A stretch of 21,089 nucleotides of DNA from Pauljensenia sp. (lineage in GTDB: Bacteria; Actinomycetota; Actinomycetes; Actinomycetales; Actinomycetaceae): positions 1 through 21,089 of the forward strand of contig JASBZF010000018.1 of the NCBI GenBank assembly GCA_029983625.1, written 5' to 3'. The notes under the pieces were generated by a model, which saw only the letters and a list, made by a program, of their open reading frames with translations, was not told where the DNA came from and ran no database searches. Positions 5,881-13,433 of this stretch are shown piece after piece. A program made the translations under genes and the position numbers. Positions within the stretch are counted from its first letter, which is position 1. Every line of letters starts with the position of its first letter.

Positions 5881-8514
5881 TCAGCCCTCCTGATCGGCTT
5901 CCTCATCCGAAGCTGCGGCAAGACTCATGACAAGACCATCAACGTCTTGGGCATAATCGACTGCCACCCGATCGCCCTCGGCAACTTCACCTGAAAGAAT
6001 CATCTTCGCAAGCCGGTCGCCGATCTCTTTTTGGATGACGCGACGCAAAGGACGCGCACCGAAAGCCGGATCGTAACCCACGCGAGTGAGCCACGCACGT
6101 GCAGCTTCGCTCACCTCAAGACTGATCCGCCTGTCAGCAAGCCTGCGCCCGAACTCTGCGACCATGAGGTCAACGATCCCAGCGAGTTCATCGGCACCAA
6201 GAGGAGTGAACATGATCGTCTCATCGAGTCGGTTCAAGAACTCCGGCTTGAAACTACGACGCACAACCTCCATCACGGCCTCTTGACGTTCGGATTCGGA
6301 CAGCGCCTGGTCAACGAGGAACTGCGAACCAAGATTCGAGGTGAGGATCAGGATCGTGTTGCGGAAGTCCACAGTTCTGCCCTGACCGTCGGTGAGGCGC
6401 CCGTCGTCGAGGACTTGGAGCAAAATGTCGAAGACCTCCGGGTCTGCCTTCTCGATTTCGTCCAGGAGGATCACCGAATAGGGACGACGACGCACAGCTT
6501 CAGTGAGCTGACCGCCCTGCTCGTATCCGACATACCCCGGAGGGGCACCGACGAGGCGCGCTACCGAGTGTTTCTCGGAGTACTCCGACATATCGATGCG
6601 GATCATCGCCCGTTCGTCGTCAAAAAGAAAGTCTGCGAGCGACTTCGCCAGCTCCGTCTTACCGACACCGGTGGGTCCAAGGAAAAGGAAGGAACCGTCA
6701 GGCCGGTTCGGGTCGGCGATACCGGCACGCGAACGACGCACCGCATCGGCGACCGCTTGCACCGCTTTTGTCTGACCGACAAGGCGGTGCCCGATCTCTT
6801 CTTCCATGTTGACCAGCTTGTCCGTCTCGGTCTGCAGGAGCTTACCTGTGGGAATACCGGTCCAGGACTCCACGACCTCAGCGATCTCTGCCGGTCCGAC
6901 TTTCTCGGCGATCATCGGAGTCTGTGGGCGTTCTTCAAGCTCAGCGCTGGCTTCGGCCTCTGCGATTTGACGCTCAACCGCCGGTATTTCACCGTTTTGC
7001 AAGCGTCCTGCTTCCTCCCAACGGTTCTCACGGATCGCAAGCTCCAGTTGGGTACGCAGATCGTCGAGGCGCACGCGCAGGTCACCGACCTTATTGTGTC
7101 CGGCTTTCTCAGCTTCCCAACGGCTTGTGAGCGCGGTCAGTTCCTCTTGTTTATCGGCCAGGTCGGCGCGAAGTTTGTCGAGGCGCTCCTGTGTCGCTTC
7201 ATCCTTCAGATCAGGATCGGACTCAGTCAGGTAGGACTCTTCCATGCGAAGACGGTCCACCTGGCGTCGCAGTTCGTCAATTTCGACGGGACTTGAGTCG
7301 AGTTCCATTCTCAGTCTGGAGGCCGCTTCGTCGATCAGGTCAATCGCCTTATCGGGAAGTTGCCGCCCGGTGATGTAGCGGTCAGACAGTCCTGCTGCTG
7401 CGACGAGGGCACCATCACTGATCGTGACTTTGTGGTGAGCCTCGTATTTCGGGGCAATGCCGCGCAGAATCGCAACCGTGTCCTCAACGCTCGGCTCACC
7501 AACAAAGACTTGCTGGAAACGACGTTCGAGGGCGGGATCCTTTTCAATATGCTCACGGTATTCGTCGAGGGTGGTGGCTCCGACCATGCGGAGTTCACCT
7601 CGGGCGAGCATGGGTTTGAGCATGTTGCCCGCGTCCATCGCCCCTTCTGATCCGCCGCCCGCACCGACGACTGTGTGGAGTTCATCAATGAAGGTGATGA
7701 TCTGCCCGTCGGAGCGTTGGATTTCCGCAAGAACAGCTTTGAGGCGTTCTTCAAACTCGCCGCGATATTTCGCGCCCGCAACCATTGAGGAAATGTCGAG
7801 GGCGACGAGGCGCTTATCACGCAGGGATTCTGGTACGTCACCGGCGACAATGCGCTGTGCGAGGCCCTCAACGACGGCGGTTTTCCCGACGCCCGGTTCT
7901 CCGATGAGGACCGGGTTGTTCTTTGTGCGACGAGAAAGAACTTGAACGACCCGACGAATCTCGCAGTCGCGTCCGATCACGGGGTCGAGTTTTCCTTCGC
8001 GGGCCACTTCGGTCAGGTCACGCCCGTACTTCGTCAGGGCCTCAAAGGAACCCTCTGGGTTGGGTGAGGTGATGGGTTCGGGACGGAGCTTTTTCAGCGC
8101 AGTCTGCAGTGCTTCGCCGCCTGCGCCCGTTTCGCTGAGGATCCTTCCTGCTTCGCTTGAAGAATCAGCGAGGGCGATGAGGAGGTGTTCGGTGGAGACG
8201 TAGGCGTCACCGCCGTCTTGCGCCAGCTTTTGTGCGGCACTGATGACGTCAACGAGGGCGCGCGAGGTCTGTGTTTGGGGTGCGCTTGCGCCTTGGAGTG
8301 CGGGAAGCGCGATGAGCGCGTTGCGTGTGCGCGCTCCGATGCTGCGCCGATCAGCTCCGACGGAGTCGATGAGGGAGTTTGCGATCCCGTCTTTTTGTTC
8401 GAGGAGGGCTTCGAGGAGGTGGAGCGTGTCTACGCTCGGGTTTCCTGCCGCGCGGGCAGCCTCGACTGCCCCGGCAAGGGCCTCTTGGGCCTTGGTGGTG
8501 AATTCCTTCGTCAT
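5881..8514 (-). CDS. clpB: ATP-dependent disaggregase ClpB (Hsp100)
   Basis: A cytoplasmic AAA+ ring chaperone that resolubilises aggregated proteins with DnaK. From ATG 8514 it has 877 residues: Clp N-domain (1-145), first AAA+ with Walker A GEPGVGKT (about 205-212) and Walker B FIDELH (about 275-280), a coiled-coil M-domain (about 405-530) which marks ClpB rather than ClpA/ClpC, and second AAA+ with GPTGVGKT (about 613-620) and [10 protein letters not shown] (about 681-690), followed by the C-terminal small domain. The tail is acidic. Three consecutive ATGs (8520, 8517, 8514) follow AGAAGGG; the third has the best 7-nt spacing and gives the family N-terminus [12 protein letters not shown]. 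Expression is very likely under HspR, via the two HAIR sites upstream. Confidence 0.97.
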   Translation of the reverse strand: MTKEFTTKAQEALAGAVEAARAAGNPSVDTLHLLEALLEQKDGIANSLIDSVGADRRSIGARTRNALIALPALQGASAPQTQTSRALVDVISAAQKLAQDGGDAYVSTEHLLIALADSSSEAGRILSETGAGGEALQTALKKLRPEPITSPNPEGSFEALTKYGRDLTEVAREGKLDPVIGRDCEIRRVVQVLSRRTKNNPVLIGEPGVGKTAVVEGLAQRIVAGDVPESLRDKRLVALDISSMVAGAKYRGEFEERLKAVLAEIQRSDGQIITFIDELHTVVGAGGGSEGAMDAGNMLKPMLARGELRMVGATTLDEYREHIEKDPALERRFQQVFVGEPSVEDTVAILRGIAPKYEAHHKVTISDGALVAAAGLSDRYITGRQLPDKAIDLIDEAASRLRMELDSSPVEIDELRRQVDRLRMEESYLTESDPDLKDEATQERLDKLRADLADKQEELTALTSRWEAEKAGHNKVGDLRVRLDDLRTQLELAIRENRWEEAGRLQNGEIPAVERQIAEAEASAELEERPQTPMIAEKVGPAEIAEVVESWTGIPTGKLLQTETDKLVNMEEEIGHRLVGQTKAVQAVADAVRRSRAGIADPNRPDGSFLFLGPTGVGKTELAKSLADFLFDDERAMIRIDMSEYSEKHSVARLVGAPPGYVGYEQGGQLTEAVRRRPYSVILLDEIEKADPEVFDILLQVLDDGRLTDGQGRTVDFRNTILILTSNLGSQFLVDQALSESERQEAVMEVVRRSFKPEFLNRLDETIMFTPLGADELAGIVDLMVAEFGRRLADRRISLEVSEAARAWLTRVGYDPAFGARPLRRVIQKEIGDRLAKMILSGEVAEGDRVAVDYAQDVDGLVMSLAAASDEEADQEG

Positions 8515-8570
8515 CATCATCCCTTCTTGCGCGTCGTTTTCACGACGCACCCTTGACCCAAGACCACAGC

Positions 8571-8591
8571 CTTGAGTCTGTTCTGCTCAAC
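8571..8591 (-). promoter_or_regulatory. HAIR operator 1 (HspR binding site)
   Basis: CTTGAGT-N7-GCTCAAC; the HspR consensus is CTTGAGT-N7-ACTCAAG. The left arm is perfect and the right arm has two differences. It lies just downstream of the predicted clpB transcription start, so a bound repressor would block initiation or clearance. Confidence 0.85.
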
Positions 8592-8599
8592 TTTCTGGA

Positions 8600-8620
8600 A
8601 TTGAGTGTACTCCACTCAAC
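8600..8620 (-). promoter_or_regulatory. HAIR operator 2 (HspR binding site)
   Basis: ATTGAGT-N7-ACTCAAC, one mismatch per arm at the outer base, so the core TTGAGT/ACTCAA is perfect. It covers the -10 box and part of the spacer of the clpB promoter. Its centre is 29 bp from that of HAIR 1. Confidence 0.88.
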
Positions 8621-8632
8621 TCTGGATGTCAC
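8604..8632 (-). promoter_or_regulatory. clpB promoter (-35 GTGACA, -10 TACACT)
   Basis: On the minus strand, GTGACA (8632-8627) is separated by 17 bp from TACACT (8609-8604). This is a near-consensus housekeeping-sigma promoter with a start near 8597 and a leader of about 83 nt. The -10 lies inside HAIR 2. Confidence 0.75.
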
Positions 8633-8640
8633 GAAGAAAA

Positions 8641-8731
8641 ACCGACACGGCACCCGCCCTCGCATATAGCGGTGTTAGGAAAACGTTAACGCACACTAGG
8701 CACAAGCCGATCCGGTGCTTAAGTGAGAGTC
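8641..8731 (+). promoter_or_regulatory. Probable kdp operon promoter/operator region
   Basis: About 90 nt between the clpB promoter and the first kdp-operon ORF. It contains an AT-richer block (8675-8690) with overlapping palindromes AACGTT and GTTAAC. KdpE would be expected to bind here, since KdpE activates kdpFABC in the systems studied, but I cannot identify a defined KdpE box or a good -35/-10 pair. Confidence 0.35.
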
Positions 8732-8818
8732 ATGCTTGCAGACATCCTGATGATCCTCACGACAATCGCAGCCTTTTCCACGCTGGAAGCCTGCGTGAAA
8801 GCGGTGCGGAAACTATGA
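8732..8818 (+). CDS. 28-aa small membrane protein ahead of kdpF
   Basis: ATG at 8732 opens a 28-codon frame that begins MLADILMILTTIAAF and ends ACVKAVRKL, then TGA at 8816-8818. Its stop overlaps the kdpF start as ATGA, the same coupling used between kdpF/kdpA and kdpA/kdpB. Roughly residues 4-22 form one hydrophobic helix, and the C-terminus carries K and R, as in a single-pass peptide with a cytoplasmic basic tail. The ribosome site is weak (AAGTGAGAG). I recall similar short unannotated frames ahead of kdpF in other actinobacteria, but could not check. A role as an accessory Kdp subunit or a leader peptide coupling translation is inference. Confidence 0.6.
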   Translation: MLADILMILTTIAAFSTLEACVKAVRKL

Positions 8819-8907
8819 GCTGGGACTTCATCATCGGCGCCATCTTGAATGTGGCAGCAATCGTCTACGTCTTGATTGCCCTCATTGATCCGGAGCGATT
8901 CTCGTGA
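8815..8907 (+). CDS. kdpF: K+-transporting ATPase subunit KdpF
   Basis: A 30-residue single-helix membrane peptide starting MSWDFIIGAILNVAAIVY and ending IDPERFS. Size, the hydrophobic helix and the C-terminal ALI-x-PERF match KdpF, a small stabilising subunit that packs against KdpA in the KdpFABC complex. ATG overlaps the previous stop (ATGA) and its own TGA overlaps the GTG of kdpA (GTGA), so translation is probably coupled throughout. There is no strong SD of its own. Confidence 0.9.
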   Translation: MSWDFIIGAILNVAAIVYVLIALIDPERFS

Positions 8908-10556
8908 ACACAGTCCTCACAGGATTCATCCCCTTCTTCGTCGTGATCAGCGCACTCGCCGCCACCTACCTCCCGCTGGGCAACTACCTGGGCCGAGTCT
9001 TTACAAGCGAACACCACTTCCCCCTCGAACGCCTTTTCTACCGCGCAATCGGCATCCGGCCAGACGCGAAACAACACTGGTCGAAATACGCCACCAGCGT
9101 CCTGAGCTTTTCCGCAATCAGCATCCTCTTCGTCTACCTGCTCCAACGCACACAGCAATGGCTGCCACTGAACCACGGAAAAGACCCTGTTTCCTGGGAT
9201 CAAGCCTGGAATACGGCGGTGTCCTTCACCACCAACACCAACTGGCAGTCCTATTCCGGTGAAACCACCATGACCATCCTCACTCAGATGATGGGTTTAG
9301 CCGTGCAGAACTTCCTCTCCGCTGCGGTCGGTATTTCTGTGGCAATCGCGCTGGTACGGGGCCTGAGCAACCGAAAAGGCGACGGCGATATCGGGAACTT
9401 CTGGGTTGACCTGACTCGCACTGTGTTGCGTGTTTTACTGCCGCTCGCCGTCCTCGGCGCACTCGTACTGATCTCACAAGGTGTCATCCAGAACTTCTCC
9501 GCCCCACAGACCATTCAGACCATCACCGGCGGCACTCAAACCCTCCCAGGTGGCGCCCTCGCCTCCCAGGAAGTCATCAAAGAACTCGGCACCAACGGTG
9601 GAGGCTACTTCAACGCCAACTCCGCACACCCCTTTGAGAACCCAAATGCCTGGACCAACATGCTTGAGATTTTCCTCATCTTGGTGATCCCTGTAGCGCT
9701 GACCAGGGCATTCGGTGTCATCGTCGGTGACAAACGCCAAGGCTGGGCAATCCTGTCCACGATGGCCACCCTGTACTTCCTCTCCCTTACGCTCGTCACG
9801 ACCATCGAGTCTGCCCTGCAGAACTGTCCAGGTGGCGGCATGGAAGGCAAAGAACTGCGTTTCGGGATCATTCCCAGCTCACTTTTCGCCGTGAGCACCA
9901 CGATGACCTCCTCCGGCGCTGTCGATAGCTTCCACTCCAGCTATTCACCACTGTCCGGGGCCGTGTTGATGGTGAACATGCTGCTCGGAGAAATCAGCCC
10001 CGGCGGCGTCGGTTCAGGTCTGTACGGGATGCTTGTCATCGCCATTTTGACCGTCTTCATCGCCGGTCTGATGGTCGGCCGCACCCCCGAATACCTCGGC
10101 AAACACATCGGGGTCAAAGAAATTACCACAGTCTGCCTTTTCCTCCTCGTCATGCCGATGCTCGTCCTTGCCGGTGTCGGTATCTCCAGCATGTTGCCAT
10201 CCACACTGAACTCGGTCTCAACGCAAGGTCCGCACGCTTTTTCTGAGATCATCTACGCCTACACCAGCGCAGCGAACAATAACGGCTCTGCCTTCGCCGG
10301 TTTTCACTCACACACCCCGTGGTTCAACATGAGCCTTGGCTTCGCCATGCTTTTTGGTCGTTTCATTCCCATTGTCATGGTGTTAGCTCTTGCGGGCGGC
10401 TTCGCCAATCAGAAGCCAGCCGCTCACACCTCAGGAACACTACCGACCCACCGCCCACTTTTCGTGGGCCTGACCGTCGCTATTGCACTGATCGTCAGTG
10501 CCCTGACTTTCCTTCCCGCCCTCGCTCTTGGACCATTGACGGAAGCCCTGTCATGA
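8904..10556 (+). CDS. kdpA: K+-transporting ATPase subunit KdpA
   Basis: The K+-selective channel-like subunit of the Kdp pump, 550 residues (E. coli 557), multi-pass, in the cytoplasmic membrane. The four pseudo-symmetric pore loops are visible: [12 protein letters not shown] (109-120), [15 protein letters not shown] (229-243), [16 protein letters not shown] (331-346) and [13 protein letters not shown] (455-467). The GGG of the second loop contains the glycine known to set K+ selectivity in E. coli. Starts at GTG 8904 overlapping kdpF; the N-terminus aligns there. It ends in ATGA overlap with kdpB. Confidence 0.97.
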   Translation: MNTVLTGFIPFFVVISALAATYLPLGNYLGRVFTSEHHFPLERLFYRAIGIRPDAKQHWSKYATSVLSFSAISILFVYLLQRTQQWLPLNHGKDPVSWDQAWNTAVSFTTNTNWQSYSGETTMTILTQMMGLAVQNFLSAAVGISVAIALVRGLSNRKGDGDIGNFWVDLTRTVLRVLLPLAVLGALVLISQGVIQNFSAPQTIQTITGGTQTLPGGALASQEVIKELGTNGGGYFNANSAHPFENPNAWTNMLEIFLILVIPVALTRAFGVIVGDKRQGWAILSTMATLYFLSLTLVTTIESALQNCPGGGMEGKELRFGIIPSSLFAVSTTMTSSGAVDSFHSSYSPLSGAVLMVNMLLGEISPGGVGSGLYGMLVIAILTVFIAGLMVGRTPEYLGKHIGVKEITTVCLFLLVMPMLVLAGVGISSMLPSTLNSVSTQGPHAFSEIIYAYTSAANNNGSAFAGFHSHTPWFNMSLGFAMLFGRFIPIVMVLALAGGFANQKPAAHTSGTLPTHRPLFVGLTVAIALIVSALTFLPALALGPLTEALS

Positions 10557-12655
10557 CTAGTTCTTCTCCCGCAGCTTTTTCTCCCACAACTCTCAAAGCC
10601 GCGCTGCCTTTGGCTGTGCGCAAAATGAATCCGCGACACTTGATCGCTACCCCGGTGATGTTTCTCGTTGAAGTGGGTGCCGCATTCACTCTGATCCTCA
10701 CCATCGCCGCCCCCTCGCTCTTCAGTCTTTCCCTCACCTTTTGGCTGTGGCTAACCGTCCTCTTCGCTACCCTCGCCGAAGCGATCGCCGAAGGACGCGG
10801 AAAAGCACAGGCCGACTCGCTGCGCGCCGCACGCAGCAGCGCCGACGCCGCCAAGCTCAACTCCGACAGCGATATGCGAAGCGCTCTGTTAAATCCCGCC
10901 GCGCACACCACCGAAGTGGCCGCCGCAGATCTTGTTCCCGGTGACATCATCATCGTTGCCGCAGGTCAGCAAATCCCCGCCGACGGCGATGTCGTCCTCG
11001 GTGCCGCCAGCATCGACGAATCCGCCATCACGGGAGAATCCGCACCCGTCATCCGTGAAGCCGGAGGTGACCGCAGCGCCGTTACCGGAGGGACGCAAGT
11101 ACTTTCCGATGTCATCGCCGTTGAAGTGACCACCATGCCAGGAGAAAGCTTCATGGACCGGATGATCGGCCTCGTCGAGGGCGCACAGCGTAAAAAGACC
11201 CCGAACGAGCTGGCGCTCGCTTCCCTGCTGCATGTCCTCACTCTGATTTTCCTCATAGTGATCTTGACGCTTGCCCCTATGGCCGCTTTCAACGATGCTG
11301 AACAATCACCGCTGGTGCTGGTCGCATTACTTGTCTGCCTGATCCCCACCACTATTGGTGCTCTGCTGTCCGCTATCGGTATTGCCGGTATGGATCGGCT
11401 CGTGCAGCACAATGTGTTAGCCATGTCCGGGCGCGCTGTGGAAGCCGCCGGTGACGTGGCAACCCTGCTCTTAGACAAGACTGGCACCATTACTTTCGGT
11501 AATCGTCAGGCATCACAGTTTTACGAGGTCGGTGCCACCTCACATGAAGAACTACGCTACGCATGTCAGCTTTCCTCCCTGGCTGACACCACTCCTGAAG
11601 GTCGTTCCATCGTTGAGCTGGCCGAAAAAGAATCCGGCGAAAGAATCACCGAAGACGCATACGTCGCAGCTTCATTCATCCCCTTTACGGCACAGACCCG
11701 AATGAGCGGTATCGCATTCCCACAAAATGCGGATGATCCTGCCCGAAAAATCGTTAAGGGTGCAGCCACGGAAATCGTGAAACTCATGCGAAGGATAGGC
11801 GGCACTATTCCCGAAGGGGTGGAAGACATTGTGCAGCGTATCTCCAAGGCGGGTGGCACCGCGCTGGTGGTCGCTGAAATTGTCGGTGACGAGGACGCAG
11901 AGGGCCTACATTCCGCTCAGGTTTTAGGTGTCATTTACCTCAAGGACGTTGTGAAACCGGGGATGCGGGAACGCTTTGAACAGCTGCGCAGAATGGGTAT
12001 TCGCACCGTGATGATTACGGGCGACAATGCGATCACCGCGCGCGCAATTGCGCAAGAAGCCGGTATCGATGATGTTTTAGCAGAAGCCACGCCGGAGCAA
12101 AAGCTGGAGTTGATTCGTCAAGAGCAAGCGAAGGGACGCTTGGTCGCTATGACCGGTGACGGCACTAACGATGCCCCCGCACTCGCTCAAGCGGATGTCG
12201 GTGTCGCGATGAACTCCGGTACCTCGGCAGCGAAAGAAGCGGCAAACATGGTGGATCTGGATTCAGACCCCACAAAATTGATTGACGTAGTGGGAATTGG
12301 CAAACAATTATTAATGACACGCGGCGCACTCACAACATTTTCCATCGCCAACGACGTAGCGAAGTATTTTGCCATTATTCCGGCAATGTTTGTCACCGCG
12401 ATACCTGCGCTGAACGCGCTCAACATCATGGGCCTACATTCACCGCAAAGCGCCATTCTCTCAGCCGTTATTTTTAACGCATTAATCATCGCGGCATTGA
12501 TTCCCCTGGCTCTCAAGGGCGTGACATATCGAGCTGCATCAGCGGCTTCGCTCCTGTCACGTAACCTATTGATTTTCGGACTCGGTGGAATCCTTGCGCC
12601 TTTTGTTGGAATCAAGCTGATTGATGTGTGTCTGGCGGGAGTATTCGGGCTTTAA
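10553..12655 (+). CDS. kdpB: K+-transporting P-type ATPase subunit KdpB
   Basis: The ATP-hydrolysing subunit of KdpFABC, 700 residues. Key motifs: actuator TGES (160-163), whose Ser is the inhibitory phosphorylation site in E. coli; phosphorylation motif DKTGT with Asp308; nucleotide-binding KGAA (402-405); MITGDN (487-492); and hinge [10 protein letters not shown] (534-543). Hydrophobic helices fall at about 33-77, 222-287 and 594-699. The frame is open upstream to 10319, but the real start is ATG 10553: it overlaps the kdpA stop by 4 nt, has GGAAG upstream and gives the family N-terminus. Confidence 0.97.
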   Translation: MTSSSPAAFSPTTLKAALPLAVRKMNPRHLIATPVMFLVEVGAAFTLILTIAAPSLFSLSLTFWLWLTVLFATLAEAIAEGRGKAQADSLRAARSSADAAKLNSDSDMRSALLNPAAHTTEVAAADLVPGDIIIVAAGQQIPADGDVVLGAASIDESAITGESAPVIREAGGDRSAVTGGTQVLSDVIAVEVTTMPGESFMDRMIGLVEGAQRKKTPNELALASLLHVLTLIFLIVILTLAPMAAFNDAEQSPLVLVALLVCLIPTTIGALLSAIGIAGMDRLVQHNVLAMSGRAVEAAGDVATLLLDKTGTITFGNRQASQFYEVGATSHEELRYACQLSSLADTTPEGRSIVELAEKESGERITEDAYVAASFIPFTAQTRMSGIAFPQNADDPARKIVKGAATEIVKLMRRIGGTIPEGVEDIVQRISKAGGTALVVAEIVGDEDAEGLHSAQVLGVIYLKDVVKPGMRERFEQLRRMGIRTVMITGDNAITARAIAQEAGIDDVLAEATPEQKLELIRQEQAKGRLVAMTGDGTNDAPALAQADVGVAMNSGTSAAKEAANMVDLDSDPTKLIDVVGIGKQLLMTRGALTTFSIANDVAKYFAIIPAMFVTAIPALNALNIMGLHSPQSAILSAVIFNALIIAALIPLALKGVTYRAASAASLLSRNLLIFGLGGILAPFVGIKLIDVCLAGVFGL

Positions 12656-12659
12656 GGGT

Positions 12660-12750
12660 TGATGCACAGCGACACTGCACCTCCCACTCCTCATCGCAAC
12701 CTCTCACCCGCACCGCCACCCGCACCTCAAAGAATCACAACCCACACAGA
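12660..12750 (+). promoter_or_regulatory. C-rich, G-poor spacer between kdpB and kdpC (rut-like)
   Basis: The 109-nt gap between kdpB and kdpC is dominated by C and A with few G residues, especially 12677-12745. This is the composition expected of an unstructured Rho loading site. It is the only sizeable gap within kdpFABC. It could allow Rho-dependent polarity or be an mRNA-processing spacer; composition alone is weak evidence. Confidence 0.3.
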
Positions 12751-12764
12751 AAGGGGAAGAAAAC

Positions 12765-13379
12765 GTGAACACCACACTCAGGATGTTTCTTACCACCCTC
12801 AAAGCATTCCTCCTCTTTACTCTCCTCCTCGGCCTGCTCTACCCCGCAGCAATCTGGACCCTCGGCCGCATATGGTCTGAAAAAGCCGACGGCTCTTTGA
12901 TCACAAACTCCGCAGGTGAAATCCAAGGATCAGCCTTGATCGCACAGGAAGTGACGACACCGGGGTTTTTCTATCCGCGACCATCGGCTGCAGGAAAAGA
13001 CGGCTACGACGCAATGAACTCTGCGGCATCCAATCTTTCACCCCGCAGTAAAGAGTTTCAGGCCGAAGTGGACAAGCGCCGCACAGTCGTTGCCGAACGC
13101 GAAGGCATCGACCCGAATCAGGTTCCCGTAGAGGCCCTCACCGCCTCCGGCTCAGGGCTGGATCCTCATATTTCTGAAAGCTATGCGCACCTTCAGCTTC
13201 CTCGCGTTGCCCGCGAGACACATCTTCTGGAAGACCAGATCGAAGGCTTCATCTTAGAGTGCAGCGAAAATGCCTTCACTGAGCCAGCTTCACGCAGTGG
13301 AAGTCGCTTAGTGAATGTCGTCAAACTCAACGCCAAAGTGGCAGAAGCTGTGCGCGCAAACACTTCACCTCATTCGTGA
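12765..13379 (+). CDS. kdpC: K+-transporting ATPase subunit KdpC
   Basis: 204 residues (E. coli 190): a single N-terminal membrane helix (about 11-34) followed by a periplasm-side domain that caps the pump. Family markers: GSALIAQ (55-61), FFYPRPSAAG (68-77), LTASGSGLDPHIS (125-137) and the A-x-LQLPRVARE segment (141-151). Start is GTG 12765, preceded by AAGGGGA with a 7-nt spacer, which is a strong own ribosome site, unlike the coupled junctions upstream. The C-terminal 20 residues extend beyond the usual end. Confidence 0.95.
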   Translation: MNTTLRMFLTTLKAFLLFTLLLGLLYPAAIWTLGRIWSEKADGSLITNSAGEIQGSALIAQEVTTPGFFYPRPSAAGKDGYDAMNSAASNLSPRSKEFQAEVDKRRTVVAEREGIDPNQVPVEALTASGSGLDPHISESYAHLQLPRVARETHLLEDQIEGFILECSENAFTEPASRSGSRLVNVVKLNAKVAEAVRANTSPHS

Positions 13380-13433
13380 TCGACTCAAGTGTGCTGATTT
13401 GACCAGCGATAAAGAGGAGCGAGGTGTAAAAGA

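Noticed and set aside
6031..7296. 421-codon open frame on the plus strand inside clpB
   Set aside because: It is antisense to the conserved ClpB core. Its length is explained by codon bias; the translation shows no family features.
10319..10552. N-terminal extension of the kdpB frame into kdpA
   Set aside because: The extension is kdpA read in another frame; ATG 10553 gives the ATGA overlap and the family N-terminus.
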